A DNA stretch of 64,000 nucleotides from Micrococcus endophyticus (GCF_014205115.1 NZ_JACHMW010000001.1:62001-126000), one strand, 5' to 3'; shown: positions 43,005 through 51,674, counted from the first letter of the stretch. The notes: generated from the sequence alone by a model not told the origin. Numbers and translations: made by a program.

Positions 43005-44404
43005 CCGCCGCGCCGTCGTCGTCCCCGTCCGAGTCCGCCCCGCCGCCCGTGGTGCGCCGGGCGGACGTGCTGATCTCCGGCGGCGGCCCCGCCGGGGCCA
43101 CTGCGGCCGCGCACCTCGCCGCGGCCGGGCTGGACGTGGTGGTGCTGGAGAAGACCGCGCACCCGCGCGAGAAGGTCTGCGGCGACGGGCTGACCCCGCA
43201 GGCCGTGCGCGAGCTGCAGCTGCTCGGCGTGCCGCATCGCGGCGAGCCGGGCGACGACGGCGGCTGGCAGGTGATCCGCGGCCTGCGGCTGCGCGCGGGG
43301 GAGCGGTCCGTGGACGTGCCCTGGCCCGAGACCCGCAGCTGGCCCGACTACGCGCTCACCCGCACGCGGCGGGACTTCGACGCCCTCCTGGCGGACCTCG
43401 CCCGGGAGCGCGGCGCCGAGGTCCGCGAGCGGCACGCCGTCACCTCCGTGGTGCGGGACGACGCCGGCCGGGTGTGCGGGCTGGACGCCGAGCTGATCGC
43501 GCCGAACGGCCGCAAGACGGGGGAGACGGCGCGCTTCGAGGCGCCCGTGGTGCTCTCCTGCGACGGGGTCTCCGCGCGCGCCGCGGTCTCCGCCGGCATC
43601 CACCGCCGCGAGGACCGCCCCATGGGCGTGGCCGTGCGCGCGTACTACACGGCCGGGCCCGCCGCGGACGGTGCCGTCCCGGCCCCGCCGGGGGACCGGG
43701 GCGAGTGGATGGAGTCCTGGCTGCGCCTGCCGGACGCGCAGGGCCGCCCGCTGCCCGGCTACGGCTGGCTGTTCCCGCTCGCGGACGGCACCGTGAACGT
43801 GGGCCTGGGCATCCTGGACACCTCCCCGCAGTTCGGGAAGTTGGACTACCGGGGGCTGCTGAAGTCCTGGTCCGGGGCGCTCACCCCGGACTGGGGGATC
43901 TCGGAGCAGACCCGCGTCTCGAAGATCCTCGGCGCCGCCCTGCCCATGGCGTTCAACCGCACCCCGCAGCACGTGCCCGGCATGCTGCTGGTGGGCGACG
44001 CCGCCGGCATGGTCTCCCCGTTCAACGGCGAGGGCATCGGCTTCGCCATGGAGGCGGCCCGGATCGCCGCGGACCTGGCCGTGCAGGCGCACGCCGCCGG
44101 GTCCGACGCCGCGGCGGACGCGGTCCTCTCCCGGTACCCGGTGATCACGCAGCACCTGTGGGGCCGGCACTTCGCCCTGGGCGCCCGGTTCGCCCGGCTG
44201 ATCGGCGATCCCCGCGTGATGCGGGCCTCGCTGGGCGCCGGCATGGCCGTCCCGCCGCTGCTGCGCGCGGTGGTCAAGGTCATGGGCAACACGGTGGACC
44301 CGGAGCGCGGCGACGCCGTGGACCGCGCGGTCCGCGTGCTCGAGGCGATCACACCGGCGCTGACCACCGCGGACTCCGCGCCGTTGGGTAGGCTTGCCCG
44401 GTGA
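43001..44404 (+). CDS. menJ: geranylgeranyl reductase family flavoprotein, probable menaquinone reductase MenJ
   Basis: 467 residues. N-terminal FAD motif GGGPAGATAA (27-36) after a Ser/Pro-rich start, EKVCGDGLTPQAV typical of geranylgeranyl reductases, GYGWLFPLADGTVNVGLG, and GDAAGMVSPFNGEGIGFAMEA near residue 333. In M. tuberculosis MenJ (Rv0561c) is encoded beside a polyprenyl synthase gene (Rv0562) and saturates one isoprene unit of menaquinone. The same neighbours here, overlapping menD on one side and the synthase on the other by 4 bases each, make a menaquinone role much more likely than chlorophyll or archaeal-lipid reduction. Confidence 0.85.
   Translation: MTAAPSSSPSESAPPPVVRRADVLISGGGPAGATAAAHLAAAGLDVVVLEKTAHPREKVCGDGLTPQAVRELQLLGVPHRGEPGDDGGWQVIRGLRLRAGERSVDVPWPETRSWPDYALTRTRRDFDALLADLARERGAEVRERHAVTSVVRDDAGRVCGLDAELIAPNGRKTGETARFEAPVVLSCDGVSARAAVSAGIHRREDRPMGVAVRAYYTAGPAADGAVPAPPGDRGEWMESWLRLPDAQGRPLPGYGWLFPLADGTVNVGLGILDTSPQFGKLDYRGLLKSWSGALTPDWGISEQTRVSKILGAALPMAFNRTPQHVPGMLLVGDAAGMVSPFNGEGIGFAMEAARIAADLAVQAHAAGSDAAADAVLSRYPVITQHLWGRHFALGARFARLIGDPRVMRASLGAGMAVPPLLRAVVKVMGNTVDPERGDAVDRAVRVLEAITPALTTADSAPLGRLAR
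44389..44394 (+). promoter_or_regulatory. internal -10 box (TAGGCT) before the polyprenyl synthase gene
   Basis: TAGGCT inside the end of menJ, 6 bases before the GTG at 44401. It could give the synthase an independent leaderless transcript in addition to readthrough from menD. Confidence 0.45.
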
Positions 44405-45465
44405 GCACCGCAGACCCCGGCTTCGCCCTGCCCTCCGGCTTCGAGCCTCTCGCCGAGCACGGCCGTGTCCTGGAGGTCGTGCTGACCGGGCTCGAGCAGG
44501 TCGAGGAGCAGCTGGACCGCGCCGTCAGCTTCGAGGACCTGTTCTCGGACACCGCCGCCCACCACCTGCTGGCCGCCGGCGGCAAGCGCGTGCGCCCCGT
44601 GCTCACGGTGCTCGCCTCCCTCCTGGGGGACCCGGCCCTGGCCTCCGGCGAGGTCGCGGACGTGAACGCCCAGGTGCGCCAGGCCGCCGTCGTCATGGAG
44701 CTCACGCACCTGGCCACGCTGTACCACGACGACGTGATGGACGAGGCCCCGGTGCGCCGCGGCGCCCCCGCCGCGCACCGCCTGTGGGGCAACTCCGCCG
44801 CCATCCTGGCCGGCGACCTGATCTTCGCGCGCGCCTCCCAGCTCATGTCCGAGCTGGGCATGCGGCCCGTGCGCATCCAGGCGGACACCTTCGAGCGGCT
44901 CGTGCAGGGTCAGCTCTGGGAGACGCAGGGCCCCGACGAGGGCGCCGACCCCGTGGAGCACTACTACCGGGTGCTCGCGGGCAAGACCGGCTCCCTGATC
45001 GCCGCCGCCGGCATGCTCGGCGCGCTGCTGGGCGGGGCGGACGAGGAGGCCGTGCAGGTGATGAGCGCCTACGGCGAGAAGGTCGGCCTGGCCTTCCAGC
45101 TGGCGGACGACCTCATCGACCTCACCGGCACCGCCGAGCAGATCGGCAAGACCCCGGGCACGGACCTGCGCGAGCGCGTGCCCACCCTCACCACGCTCCT
45201 GCTCGACCGCGCCGCGGCCGGCGAGGGCCCGGACGCGCAGGAGGCCCGCCGCGTGCGCGCCCTCGTGGACGGCCCCCTGGACACGGACGAGCAGCTGGCC
45301 GCCGCGGTCGCGGCGCTCACGGCGCACCCGGCCATCGACGAGGCGTGGGCCGTCACCCGGGCCTGGGTCGACGACGCCAAGCAGGCGCTCGCCCCGCTGC
45401 CGGACTCGGTGGTGAAGACCTCCCTCGAGGGGTTCGCCGACTACGTGGTCGAGCGGTCGGCCTGA
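44401..45465 (+). CDS. long-chain polyprenyl diphosphate synthase
   Basis: Trans-isoprenyl diphosphate synthase making the menaquinone side chain. 354 residues: GGKRVRPVL (60-68), first aspartate-rich motif DDVMD (110-114) and second DDLID (236-240). Small residues before the first motif are compatible with long products; chain length (octaprenyl in M. luteus MK-8) is inferred from organism biology. GTG start overlaps the menJ stop. Ends 68 bases before the converging HIT gene. Confidence 0.92.
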   Translation: MSTADPGFALPSGFEPLAEHGRVLEVVLTGLEQVEEQLDRAVSFEDLFSDTAAHHLLAAGGKRVRPVLTVLASLLGDPALASGEVADVNAQVRQAAVVMELTHLATLYHDDVMDEAPVRRGAPAAHRLWGNSAAILAGDLIFARASQLMSELGMRPVRIQADTFERLVQGQLWETQGPDEGADPVEHYYRVLAGKTGSLIAAAGMLGALLGGADEEAVQVMSAYGEKVGLAFQLADDLIDLTGTAEQIGKTPGTDLRERVPTLTTLLLDRAAAGEGPDAQEARRVRALVDGPLDTDEQLAAAVAALTAHPAIDEAWAVTRAWVDDAKQALAPLPDSVVKTSLEGFADYVVERSA

Positions 45466-45532
45466 GCCGCCGCTCGGCCGCGGGCGGTGCATCGCCGCGC
45501 GGCCGTCCGCGCCCCGCTCGGTGGAGCGGACC

Positions 45533-46030
45533 TCAATCCAGGAAGGTCGGGGCCGGGTCGAGCTCGGCGGCGAGCTCCCGGGCCTTGAGCGCGCGCACCT
45601 CGGGCGAGACCGGGTGGCGCAGCTGCCGGTAGAGCAGGTCGCCCTCGAAGCGGGGGAACACGTGCAGGTGGTAGTGCCACACGTGCTGGTTGCCGGCCGG
45701 CTCGTTGTGCTGGCGCGTGGAGACCCCGTCCGGGGACCAGGCCCGCTTCATGGCCAGCGCCACCTCGCGGGCCATCAGCGCGATGCGCTGCAGCACGCGC
45801 GGGGGCAGCTCGTAGAGGTTCTCGTAGTGGCCGGCCGGGCACACCATGGCGTGGCCCTCGTGGTCGCCGAAGCCGTCCACCGCGATCAGCACGAGCAGGT
45901 CCTCGTCCTGGTACACGGTGTCCGCGAGCTCGCACCGGTTCCCGGGGTCCGAGACGTCGCCGGCCACGAGCCCGCAGAAAGGGCAGACGTAGCCCTCGGG
46001 GGCGTGGGAGCGCAGCCGGGGCCCGCTCAT
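45533..46030 (-). CDS. HIT family nucleotide hydrolase/transferase
   Basis: 165 residues. The histidine triad HYHLHVF (H119, H121, H123) is clear. CPFC near the N-terminus (C16, C19) with C33 and a histidine suggests a structural zinc, as in some Hint/GalT-like proteins. It likely hydrolyses nucleotidyl-phosphoramidates or dinucleoside polyphosphates; the exact substrate is unknown. The ATG overlaps the stop of the SUKH-like gene (ATGA), so the two are coupled. Confidence 0.9.
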   Translation of the reverse strand: MSGPRLRSHAPEGYVCPFCGLVAGDVSDPGNRCELADTVYQDEDLLVLIAVDGFGDHEGHAMVCPAGHYENLYELPPRVLQRIALMAREVALAMKRAWSPDGVSTRQHNEPAGNQHVWHYHLHVFPRFEGDLLYRQLRHPVSPEVRALKARELAAELDPAPTFLD

Positions 46031-46521
46031 CGCTCGTCACGTCCGCCGTCGTCCTCCGGGTCCTCGAACGTCCAGGCGAGCAGGTCCGTGATGAACTCGC
46101 TGAAGGTGCCGCCCTCGTCCTGCCAGTCGCCCTCCTCGGCCTCGGCGCCGGAGGAGCGGCGCCACACGAGCGGGTCCGGCAGGGCCAGGTTGTCCACGGG
46201 CAGGCCCCACACCACGGTCTCCTCGGCGTCCTCGAGGAACATCAGGAAGCCGTCGCGCACCTCGAGGTCCTCGGGGTCCCACACGTAGTGGTCGGTCTCC
46301 ATGAGGTCGCCGCAGTTGCCCAAGGCCAGGTAGAACTCGCGCAGGGCGGCGGGGACCATGAAGCCGGCGCCGAGCTGCCCGGCGGCGGGGGACTGGCCCA
46401 GGCGGGCCTCGACGTCGGCGGGGGACAGGCCGTCGTCCTCGGCCCACGCGTCCCCGAGCAGGTCCGGGACGAGGCGCTGGAAGGCGGGCAGGTGCACGGG
46501 TGCGGGGGGCTTAGCGGGCAT
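46027..46521 (-). CDS. SUKH (SMI1/KNR4)-like protein
   Basis: 164 acidic residues. The pattern of a proline-anchored helix ALREFYLALGN, then ETDHYVWDPEDLEV, DGFLMFLEDAEETVVWGLPV and a closing FSEFITDLLAWTFE resembles SMI1/KNR4 (SUKH) superfamily proteins, many of which are immunity proteins against polymorphic toxins. No toxin gene is adjacent, so an orphan or housekeeping role is equally possible. The ATG is 6 bases from a TAGACT box, and the downstream HIT gene overlaps by 4 bases. Confidence 0.65.
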   Translation of the reverse strand: MPAKPPAPVHLPAFQRLVPDLLGDAWAEDDGLSPADVEARLGQSPAAGQLGAGFMVPAALREFYLALGNCGDLMETDHYVWDPEDLEVRDGFLMFLEDAEETVVWGLPVDNLALPDPLVWRRSSGAEAEEGDWQDEGGTFSEFITDLLAWTFEDPEDDGGRDER

Positions 46522-46527
46522 GCGGCC

Positions 46528-46533
46528 AGTCTA
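46528..46533 (-). promoter_or_regulatory. -10 box (TAGACT), leaderless layout
   Basis: Reverse-strand TAGACT, 6 bases (GGCCGC) before the ATG at 46521. The TAGACT-GGCCGC-ATG string is identical to that of menC. Confidence 0.55.
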
Positions 46534-47541
46534 GGCTCGCGCGCCGTGACCGGCCCGGGCCGCCCGACGGTGCAGGCGGGACGCCCGCACCTGGTCCAGG
46601 GTGAACACGAGCAGCGAGACCCAGATCAGCCCGAATCCGGCCCAGCGCGCGACGGGCATCTGCTCGCCGAGCACGGTGACGGCCACGATGAACTGCAGGA
46701 TCGGCGCCGTGTACTGGAGCATGCCGAGCGTGGTGAGGGTGAGGGACTTCGCCGCGGCGGAGAAGAGGATCAGCGGCACCGCGGTGAGCACGCCGAGCCC
46801 GGCCATGAGCCAGAAGTGCGCGGGCCCCTCGGTGAACGTGGTGAGCAGCCCGGCCTGGCCGAGCCACACCATGCCCACGGCGAAGGCGGGCAGGAGCACC
46901 ACGGTCTCGGCGGTCATGGTGGTCACCGCGTGCACGGGCGTGGGGAACCGCTTCTTCACGAACCCGTACAGCCCGAAGGAGAAGGCCAGCCCCAGCGCGA
47001 TCCACGGCACCTGCCCCATGGCCACGGACATCACGACGACGGCCGCCACGGCGATCCCGACGGCGGCCCATTGGCCGCGGCGCAGCCGCTCGCCGAGGAA
47101 CAGCACGCCCAGCAGAACGTTGACCAGCGGGTTCATGAAGTAGCCGAGCGACGCCTGCAGCACGTTGCCGGTGGTCACGGAGACGGCGTAGAGCAGCCAG
47201 TTCGTCCCGATGAACCCGGCGGCCAGCGCGGTGGCGCCCCAGCGGGCCGGCGTGGCCAGGGAGGTGCGCAGCTCCCGCAGGCGGCGCATGAGCGCGAGCA
47301 GCACGAGGCAGAACACGAGGGCGAAGCCGACGCGCACCACCACGATCTCCACCGCGCCGGCGGGCGCGAGCCGCGCCATGTACAGGGGAAGCAGCCCCCA
47401 CAGGAAGTAGGCGGTGAAGCCCAGCGCCAGCCCGCGCGGGTCGTTGGCCGGGGCCGGGGAGACTGCCGGCAGGGCACCGGTGTCCGGGGCGGCGGCGTCG
47501 GGGGGCACGCCGGGGCGGCGCGAGGCGGGGGATGGGCTCAC
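46531..47541 (-). CDS. rarD: EamA-family transporter RarD
   Basis: 336 residues, ten transmembrane helices in two EamA repeats (about 35-165 and 175-310). The GFTAYFLWGLLPLYMARL start, VVRVGFALVFCL and SLGYFMNPLVNVLLG segments are characteristic of RarD within the drug/metabolite transporter superfamily. Substrate unknown; overexpression of RarD is linked with chloramphenicol phenotypes in other bacteria. Start at the GTG at 47541, placed 7 bases after a TACAGT box; the longer frame to 47838 is not supported by homology. Confidence 0.85.
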   Translation of the reverse strand: MSPSPASRRPGVPPDAAAPDTGALPAVSPAPANDPRGLALGFTAYFLWGLLPLYMARLAPAGAVEIVVVRVGFALVFCLVLLALMRRLRELRTSLATPARWGATALAAGFIGTNWLLYAVSVTTGNVLQASLGYFMNPLVNVLLGVLFLGERLRRGQWAAVGIAVAAVVVMSVAMGQVPWIALGLAFSFGLYGFVKKRFPTPVHAVTTMTAETVVLLPAFAVGMVWLGQAGLLTTFTEGPAHFWLMAGLGVLTAVPLILFSAAAKSLTLTTLGMLQYTAPILQFIVAVTVLGEQMPVARWAGFGLIWVSLLVFTLDQVRASRLHRRAARAGHGARA

Positions 47542-47548
47542 GCGGGCC

Positions 47549-47554
47549 ACTGTA
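47549..47554 (-). promoter_or_regulatory. -10 box (TACAGT) of rarD, leaderless layout
   Basis: Reverse-strand TACAGT, 7 bases before the GTG at 47541. Confidence 0.5.
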
Positions 47555-47628
47555 GGCCAGTCCTCACCGGTGGGGGCCGGTGCGTCCCGGGTGAGCACTC
47601 TCACCCAGGTCGCGCCCAGTTGCGCCGG

Positions 47629-47634
47629 TAGACT
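47629..47634 (+). promoter_or_regulatory. candidate promoter (TAGACT) of fprA with a leader
   Basis: TAGACT about 91 bases upstream of the fprA GTG. Unlike the leaderless genes, this one has a Shine-Dalgarno sequence (GAAGGA at 47709-47714). Confidence 0.4.
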
Positions 47635-47725
47635 GGGAGGTCGATCCCCGCGCGCCGACGCGCCGCCGCGAACCCGCCGCGGCCTCCCGGCGCGCCCCGC
47701 CGTCGTCGTGAAGGAACTGACCGCC

Positions 47726-49144
47726 GTGACCGAACGCCCTGACCGCCCGCTGCGCATCGCCATCATCGGCGCCGGACCCGCCGGGGTGTACACGGCGGAC
47801 ATCCTGACCAAGGAGGAGCGGGACTTCCGCGTCAGCATCGACCTGTTCGACCGCTACCCGGCCCCGTTCGGTCTGATCCGCTACGGGGTGGCCCCGGACC
47901 ATCCGCGCATCAAGGGCATCGTCAACGCCCTGCACAAGGTGATGGACCGCGGGGACATCCGCTTCCTCGGCAACGTGGACTACGGCACGGATCTGAGCCT
48001 GGCGGACCTGCGTCGGCACTACGACGCGATCGTGTTCTCCACCGGGGCGGTGCGCGACGCGCGGCTGGACGTGCCCGGCGTCGAGCTCGCCGGCTCCTAC
48101 GGTGGCGCCGACTTCGCCTCCTGGTATGACGGGCACCCGGACGTGCCGCGGCACTGGCCGCTGGACGCCACCCAGGTGGCCGTCATCGGCAACGGCAACG
48201 TGGCCCTGGATGTGGCCCGGATCCTGTCCAAGCATGCCGAGGATCTGCTGCCCACCGAGATCCCGGACAACGTGTACCGCGACCTCGCCGCCTCCCCGGT
48301 TACGGACGTGCACGTGTTCGGCCGCCGCGGCCCCGCCCAGGTGAAGTTCACCCCGCTGGAGCTGCGCGAGCTGGCGCACTCGCGGGATGTGGACATCGTG
48401 CTGTACGAGGAGGACTTCGACTTCGATGAGGCCTCGGAGAAGGCGATCGAGGAGAGCAACCAGGTCCGCACCATGGTGGGCACCCTGACGAACTGGCTCA
48501 TGGAGCAGGAGGACCGCGAGCAGTCCGCGTCCCGCCGGCTGCATCTGCATTTCCTCCAGGCCCCCGAGGAGTTCCTCGACGCGGACGGGGACGGCCGCGT
48601 GGACGGGCTGCGCATGCGCCGCATGGAGCTGGACGGCGCCGGCGGCGTGCGCCCCACGGACGAGACCGTGGACTATCCGGTGCAGGCCGTCTACCGCGCG
48701 GTGGGCTACTTCGGCTCGCCCCTGGACGGTGTGGAGTTCGACGCCGCCCGCGGCGTGGTGCCCAACGACGAGGGCCGGGTGCTCGACGCCGACGGCGCCC
48801 CCGTGCCCGGCCTCTACGCCTCCGGCTGGATCAAGCGCGGCCCCGTGGGCCTGATCGGTCACACCAAGGGTGACTCCCTCGAGACCATCAAGCACCTCAT
48901 CGAGGACGAGCCGGGGCTGTGGACCGCGCAGGAGCCCTCGGAGGAGTCCGTGATCGAGCTGCTCGAGTCCCGTGAGGTCCCGTTCACCACGTGGGAGGGC
49001 TGGCAGGCCCTGGACGCGCACGAGAAGTCGCTCGGCGAGCAGGCCACGGAGGCCGGCCCGGTCGAGCGCGAGCGCGTGAAGGTCGTGGACCGCGAGGAGA
49101 TGACGCGGATCTCCCGCGAGGGCGCCTGGGCCCCCACCGCCTGA
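47726..49144 (+). CDS. fprA: ferredoxin/adrenodoxin-type NADP reductase FprA
   Basis: FAD-dependent reductase moving electrons between NADPH and ferredoxins. 472 residues; FAD motif IIGAGPAGVYTAD at 13-25, FDRYPAPFGLIRYGVAPDH, the NADP motif IGNGNVALDVAR near 155, and the C-terminal SGWIKRGPVGLIGHTKGDS that closes the FAD site. Strong similarity in pattern to mycobacterial FprA/adrenodoxin reductase. GTG at 47726 with AAGGA upstream; an earlier in-frame GTG (47708) would place the RBS inside the gene. Confidence 0.93.
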   Translation: MTERPDRPLRIAIIGAGPAGVYTADILTKEERDFRVSIDLFDRYPAPFGLIRYGVAPDHPRIKGIVNALHKVMDRGDIRFLGNVDYGTDLSLADLRRHYDAIVFSTGAVRDARLDVPGVELAGSYGGADFASWYDGHPDVPRHWPLDATQVAVIGNGNVALDVARILSKHAEDLLPTEIPDNVYRDLAASPVTDVHVFGRRGPAQVKFTPLELRELAHSRDVDIVLYEEDFDFDEASEKAIEESNQVRTMVGTLTNWLMEQEDREQSASRRLHLHFLQAPEEFLDADGDGRVDGLRMRRMELDGAGGVRPTDETVDYPVQAVYRAVGYFGSPLDGVEFDAARGVVPNDEGRVLDADGAPVPGLYASGWIKRGPVGLIGHTKGDSLETIKHLIEDEPGLWTAQEPSEESVIELLESREVPFTTWEGWQALDAHEKSLGEQATEAGPVERERVKVVDREEMTRISREGAWAPTA

Positions 49145-49162
49145 GCGGCCCCGCCCCACGAT

Positions 49163-49196
49163 GACGGCGCGCACCCCGGCGAGGGTGCGCGCCGTC
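49163..49196 (+). terminator. terminator after fprA
   Basis: Perfect 14-bp stem (GACGGCGCGCACCC and complement) with a 6-base loop, 18 bases after the fprA stop. Confidence 0.75.
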
Positions 49197-49234
49197 GTCG
49201 TCCCGGCGCGGCGCGGGGCGGGCGGGGGCGGGGC

Positions 49235-49240
49235 TAGGCT
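49235..49240 (+). promoter_or_regulatory. -10 box (TAGGCT), leaderless layout
   Basis: TAGGCT, 7 bases before the GTG at 49248. It decides that start over the frame's earlier ATG at 49161, which lies within the fprA terminator. Confidence 0.55.
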
Positions 49241-49247
49241 TCCGTCG

Positions 49248-50543
49248 GTGGCCCGCCTCCTCGTCGACCTGACCCCGCTGAAGGTCTCGCCCGCCTACCG
49301 GCGGCTGTGGGTGGGCAACACGCTCTCCTTCGTGGGCACGCAGCTCACGCTCGTGGCGGTCTCGCTCGAGGTGTTCGCCCTGACGGGCTCCTCGTTCGCG
49401 GTCGGCCTGCTCGGTCTGGCGGCGCTCGTGCCCCTGGTGGTGGCCGGCCTGTACGGCGGGGCCGTGGCGGACCGGCACGACCGCCGCACCGTGGCCCTGG
49501 CCTCCTCGGCCGTGATGTGGCTGACCACCGTGGGCATCGCCGCGCACGCGTGGGCCGGCATCGAGTCGGTGCCCCTGCTCTACGCGCTCGTGGCCCTGCA
49601 CTCGGGCGCCTCCGGCATCAACCAGCCCACGCGCGGGGCGATCATCCCCGCCCTCGTGGGCCTGAAGCTGGTGCCGGCCGCGAACGCCCTGAACATGATG
49701 ACGTTCTCCGTGGCCATGATGGCCGGGCCCGTGCTCGGCGGCGTGCTCGTGGCCTCGGTGGGCTACGCGTGGACGTACTCGATCGACGTCGTCACGTTCC
49801 TCGCCGCCCTCTACGCCGTGTGGCGGCTGCCGTCCCTGCCCCCGCAGCGCGCCGAGGGCGAGGCCGCGCCCACCGGCCGCATCGGCGTGCGCTCCGTGGT
49901 GGAGGGGCTGCGGTTCCTGGGCTCCCGGCCCAACCTGCGCATGACCTTCCTCGCGGACATCGTGGCCATGGCGACGGCGTTCCCCCGCGCCCTGCTGCCC
50001 GCCGTGGGCGGCATGGTCCTCGGCGGGGGCGAGGCCGCCGTCGGGGTGCTGCTGGCCGCGATGGCGGCCGGCGCCTTCCTGGCGGGCCTGTTCTCCGGCC
50101 CGTTCACGCGCCTGCACGCCCAGGGCTGGGGCGTGTACATCTCGATCCTCGTGTGGGGCGCCTCCGTGGCGGCGTTCGGCGGTGTGGTGTGGTGGGCGCA
50201 GGGGCTGCCCGACGGCGACCCCCGGCTCACCGGGGCGTTCGTGGCCGCGGCGCTGTGCCTGGCCGTGGGCGGGGCCGCGGACTCGATCTCCGGCGTCTTC
50301 CGCACCACCATCCTGCAGTCCGCCACCCCGGACCACCTGCGCGGGCGCCTGCAGGGCGTGTTCGTGGTGGTCGTGGCCGGCGGGCCCCGCGTGGGCGAGC
50401 TGCTCACCGGCGGCGCGTCCGTGGCCGTGGGGGAGGGGCTGACCCTGCTGCTGGGCGGGCTGGCGTGCGTGCTCGGCGTGAGCCTGCTGATGCGCCGTCA
50501 GCCGGAGTTCCTGAAGTACGACGCGCGCAGCCCCACGCCCTGA
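49248..50543 (+). CDS. MFS transporter of the EntS/MFS_3 type
   Basis: 431 residues, 12 transmembrane helices. It starts with the LSPAYRRLWVGNTLSFVG-like layout of the MFS_3 group (EntS, macrolide exporters); loop motif GAVADRHDRR follows helix 2, and SGINQPTRGAIIPALV helix 4. Siderophore or drug export is typical for the group, but no siderophore genes are nearby. A strong terminator hairpin follows. Confidence 0.85.
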   Translation: MARLLVDLTPLKVSPAYRRLWVGNTLSFVGTQLTLVAVSLEVFALTGSSFAVGLLGLAALVPLVVAGLYGGAVADRHDRRTVALASSAVMWLTTVGIAAHAWAGIESVPLLYALVALHSGASGINQPTRGAIIPALVGLKLVPAANALNMMTFSVAMMAGPVLGGVLVASVGYAWTYSIDVVTFLAALYAVWRLPSLPPQRAEGEAAPTGRIGVRSVVEGLRFLGSRPNLRMTFLADIVAMATAFPRALLPAVGGMVLGGGEAAVGVLLAAMAAGAFLAGLFSGPFTRLHAQGWGVYISILVWGASVAAFGGVVWWAQGLPDGDPRLTGAFVAAALCLAVGGAADSISGVFRTTILQSATPDHLRGRLQGVFVVVVAGGPRVGELLTGGASVAVGEGLTLLLGGLACVLGVSLLMRRQPEFLKYDARSPTP

Positions 50544-50550
50544 GACGCAC

Positions 50551-50582
50551 CGAGCCCCGCGCCCTGAGGGGCGCGGGGCTCG
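50551..50582 (+). terminator. terminator after the MFS gene
   Basis: 14-bp GC stem (CGAGCCCCGCGCCC and complement) with a 3-4 base loop, 7 bases after the stop. Confidence 0.8.
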
Positions 50583-50644
50583 GGGTGCGCGGGGCCCGGT
50601 GTGCGCGGTGTGCCGGCGGGGTGCTGCGGCGCGGCAACCCGCGG

Positions 50645-51148
50645 TCAGTCCTTGCGGTCGGCCTCGATCGTGGCTGGCACGTCCCCGCCGAGGCGACGCC
50701 AGTGGCGGATGAGGTCCTCGTCCGGGGTCTTCTGCAGGGTCTCGCGGGCCGTCTCCTCGGCCTTCTTGATGCGCCGGTCGAGGTCCTGGTGGGCGGCCTC
50801 GTACGCGGCGTCGTGCCGGTGCCCGCGCAGGGAGCCGGCGTCCTCGGTGCGCCGCTCCACGGGCAGGAGCTGCTCGGCCATCGCATCCTGGTTGGCGCGC
50901 TGTGCCTTCAGGTTCGCCGGGGCCAGCGCCTGGGCCACGAAGCCGTGGTCCAGCAGGATCCCGCGGGGGGCTTCCACGCCGTGGCGCAGGGCGAGGTCCA
51001 CGTAGTCGTCCAGGGTGAGGAGCATGGCGGCGCGGGTGAACTTGAGGTCGTCGATCGGCCGGCCGTCCACGCGGGCCCGCGCCCGGGCCTGGCCGATGGT
51101 GGCGTCGGCGGACCACACGGCCCCGCGGGGATCGATCAGGTAGAGCAT
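50645..51148 (-). CDS. conserved-looking hypothetical protein
   Basis: 167 residues that I do not recognise. The N-terminal half is a mixed alpha/beta segment beginning MLYLIDPRGAVWSADATIG with LTLDDYVDLALRHG; the C-terminal half (about 85-150) is a charged, helix-rich coiled-coil-like segment (AHQDLDRRIKKAEETARETL). No signal peptide, membrane helix or cysteines. The ATG at 51148 has GAGGAG 5 bases upstream. Located 37 bases downstream of yajQ on the same strand, so likely co-transcribed with it. Confidence 0.7.
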   Translation of the reverse strand: MLYLIDPRGAVWSADATIGQARARARVDGRPIDDLKFTRAAMLLTLDDYVDLALRHGVEAPRGILLDHGFVAQALAPANLKAQRANQDAMAEQLLPVERRTEDAGSLRGHRHDAAYEAAHQDLDRRIKKAEETARETLQKTPDEDLIRHWRRLGGDVPATIEADRKD

Positions 51149-51185
51149 GCGGACTCCTCGTCGGCTCGGGAAGGGTGCGGGTGGA

Positions 51186-51674
51186 TCAGCGGAAGTTGAC
51201 GAACTGCAGGTCGGCGTCCTCGAAGTCCTTGAGCATCGTGATGACCTGCTGCAGGTCGTCGCGGGACTTCGAGGAGACGCGCAGCTCGTCGCCCTGGATC
51301 TGCGCCTTGACGGACTTGGGGCCCTCGTCGCGGATCAGCTTGGTGATCTTCTTGGCGGTCGGCTGGTCGATGCCCTCCTTCATGGAGGCCTCGATCCGGT
51401 ACTCCTTGCCGGAAGCGAACGGGGCGCCGGCGTCGAGCGACTTCAGGGAGATGCCGCGCTTGACGAGCTTGGACTCGAAGACGTCCTTGACCGCCTTCAC
51501 GCGCTCCTCGGAGGAGGCCTTCATGAGGATCTTCTCGCCGGAGAAGTCGATCTCGGCGCCGACGCCCTTGAAGTCGTAGCGCTGGGCGATCTCCTTCTGC
51601 GCCTGGTTCAGGGCGTTGGACACCTCCTGGCTGTCCACCTTGCTGACGACGTCGAACGTGGAATCGCTGGCCAC
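51186..51674 (-). CDS. YajQ-family nucleotide-binding protein
   Basis: 162 residues with the two-domain YajQ fold: [20 protein letters not shown] at the start, [26 protein letters not shown] and [29 protein letters not shown] in part. YajQ proteins bind nucleotides, and a Xanthomonas member binds cyclic di-GMP; the role in actinobacteria is unclear. GTG start at 51674 with GAAGGAG upstream. Confidence 0.92.
   Translation of the reverse strand: MASDSTFDVVSKVDSQEVSNALNQAQKEIAQRYDFKGVGAEIDFSGEKILMKASSEERVKAVKDVFESKLVKRGISLKSLDAGAPFASGKEYRIEASMKEGIDQPTAKKITKLIRDEGPKSVKAQIQGDELRVSSKSRDDLQQVITMLKDFEDADLQFVNFR

Noticed and set aside
45466-45532. Terminator between the converging polyprenyl synthase and HIT genes
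   Set aside because: Only short imperfect GC dyads; nothing as convincing as the other hairpins listed.
46027-47541. Toxin-immunity or defence island around the SUKH-like gene
   Set aside because: Neighbours are HIT, RarD, FprA and a polyprenyl synthase, all ordinary core functions; no toxin, nuclease or secretion gene.
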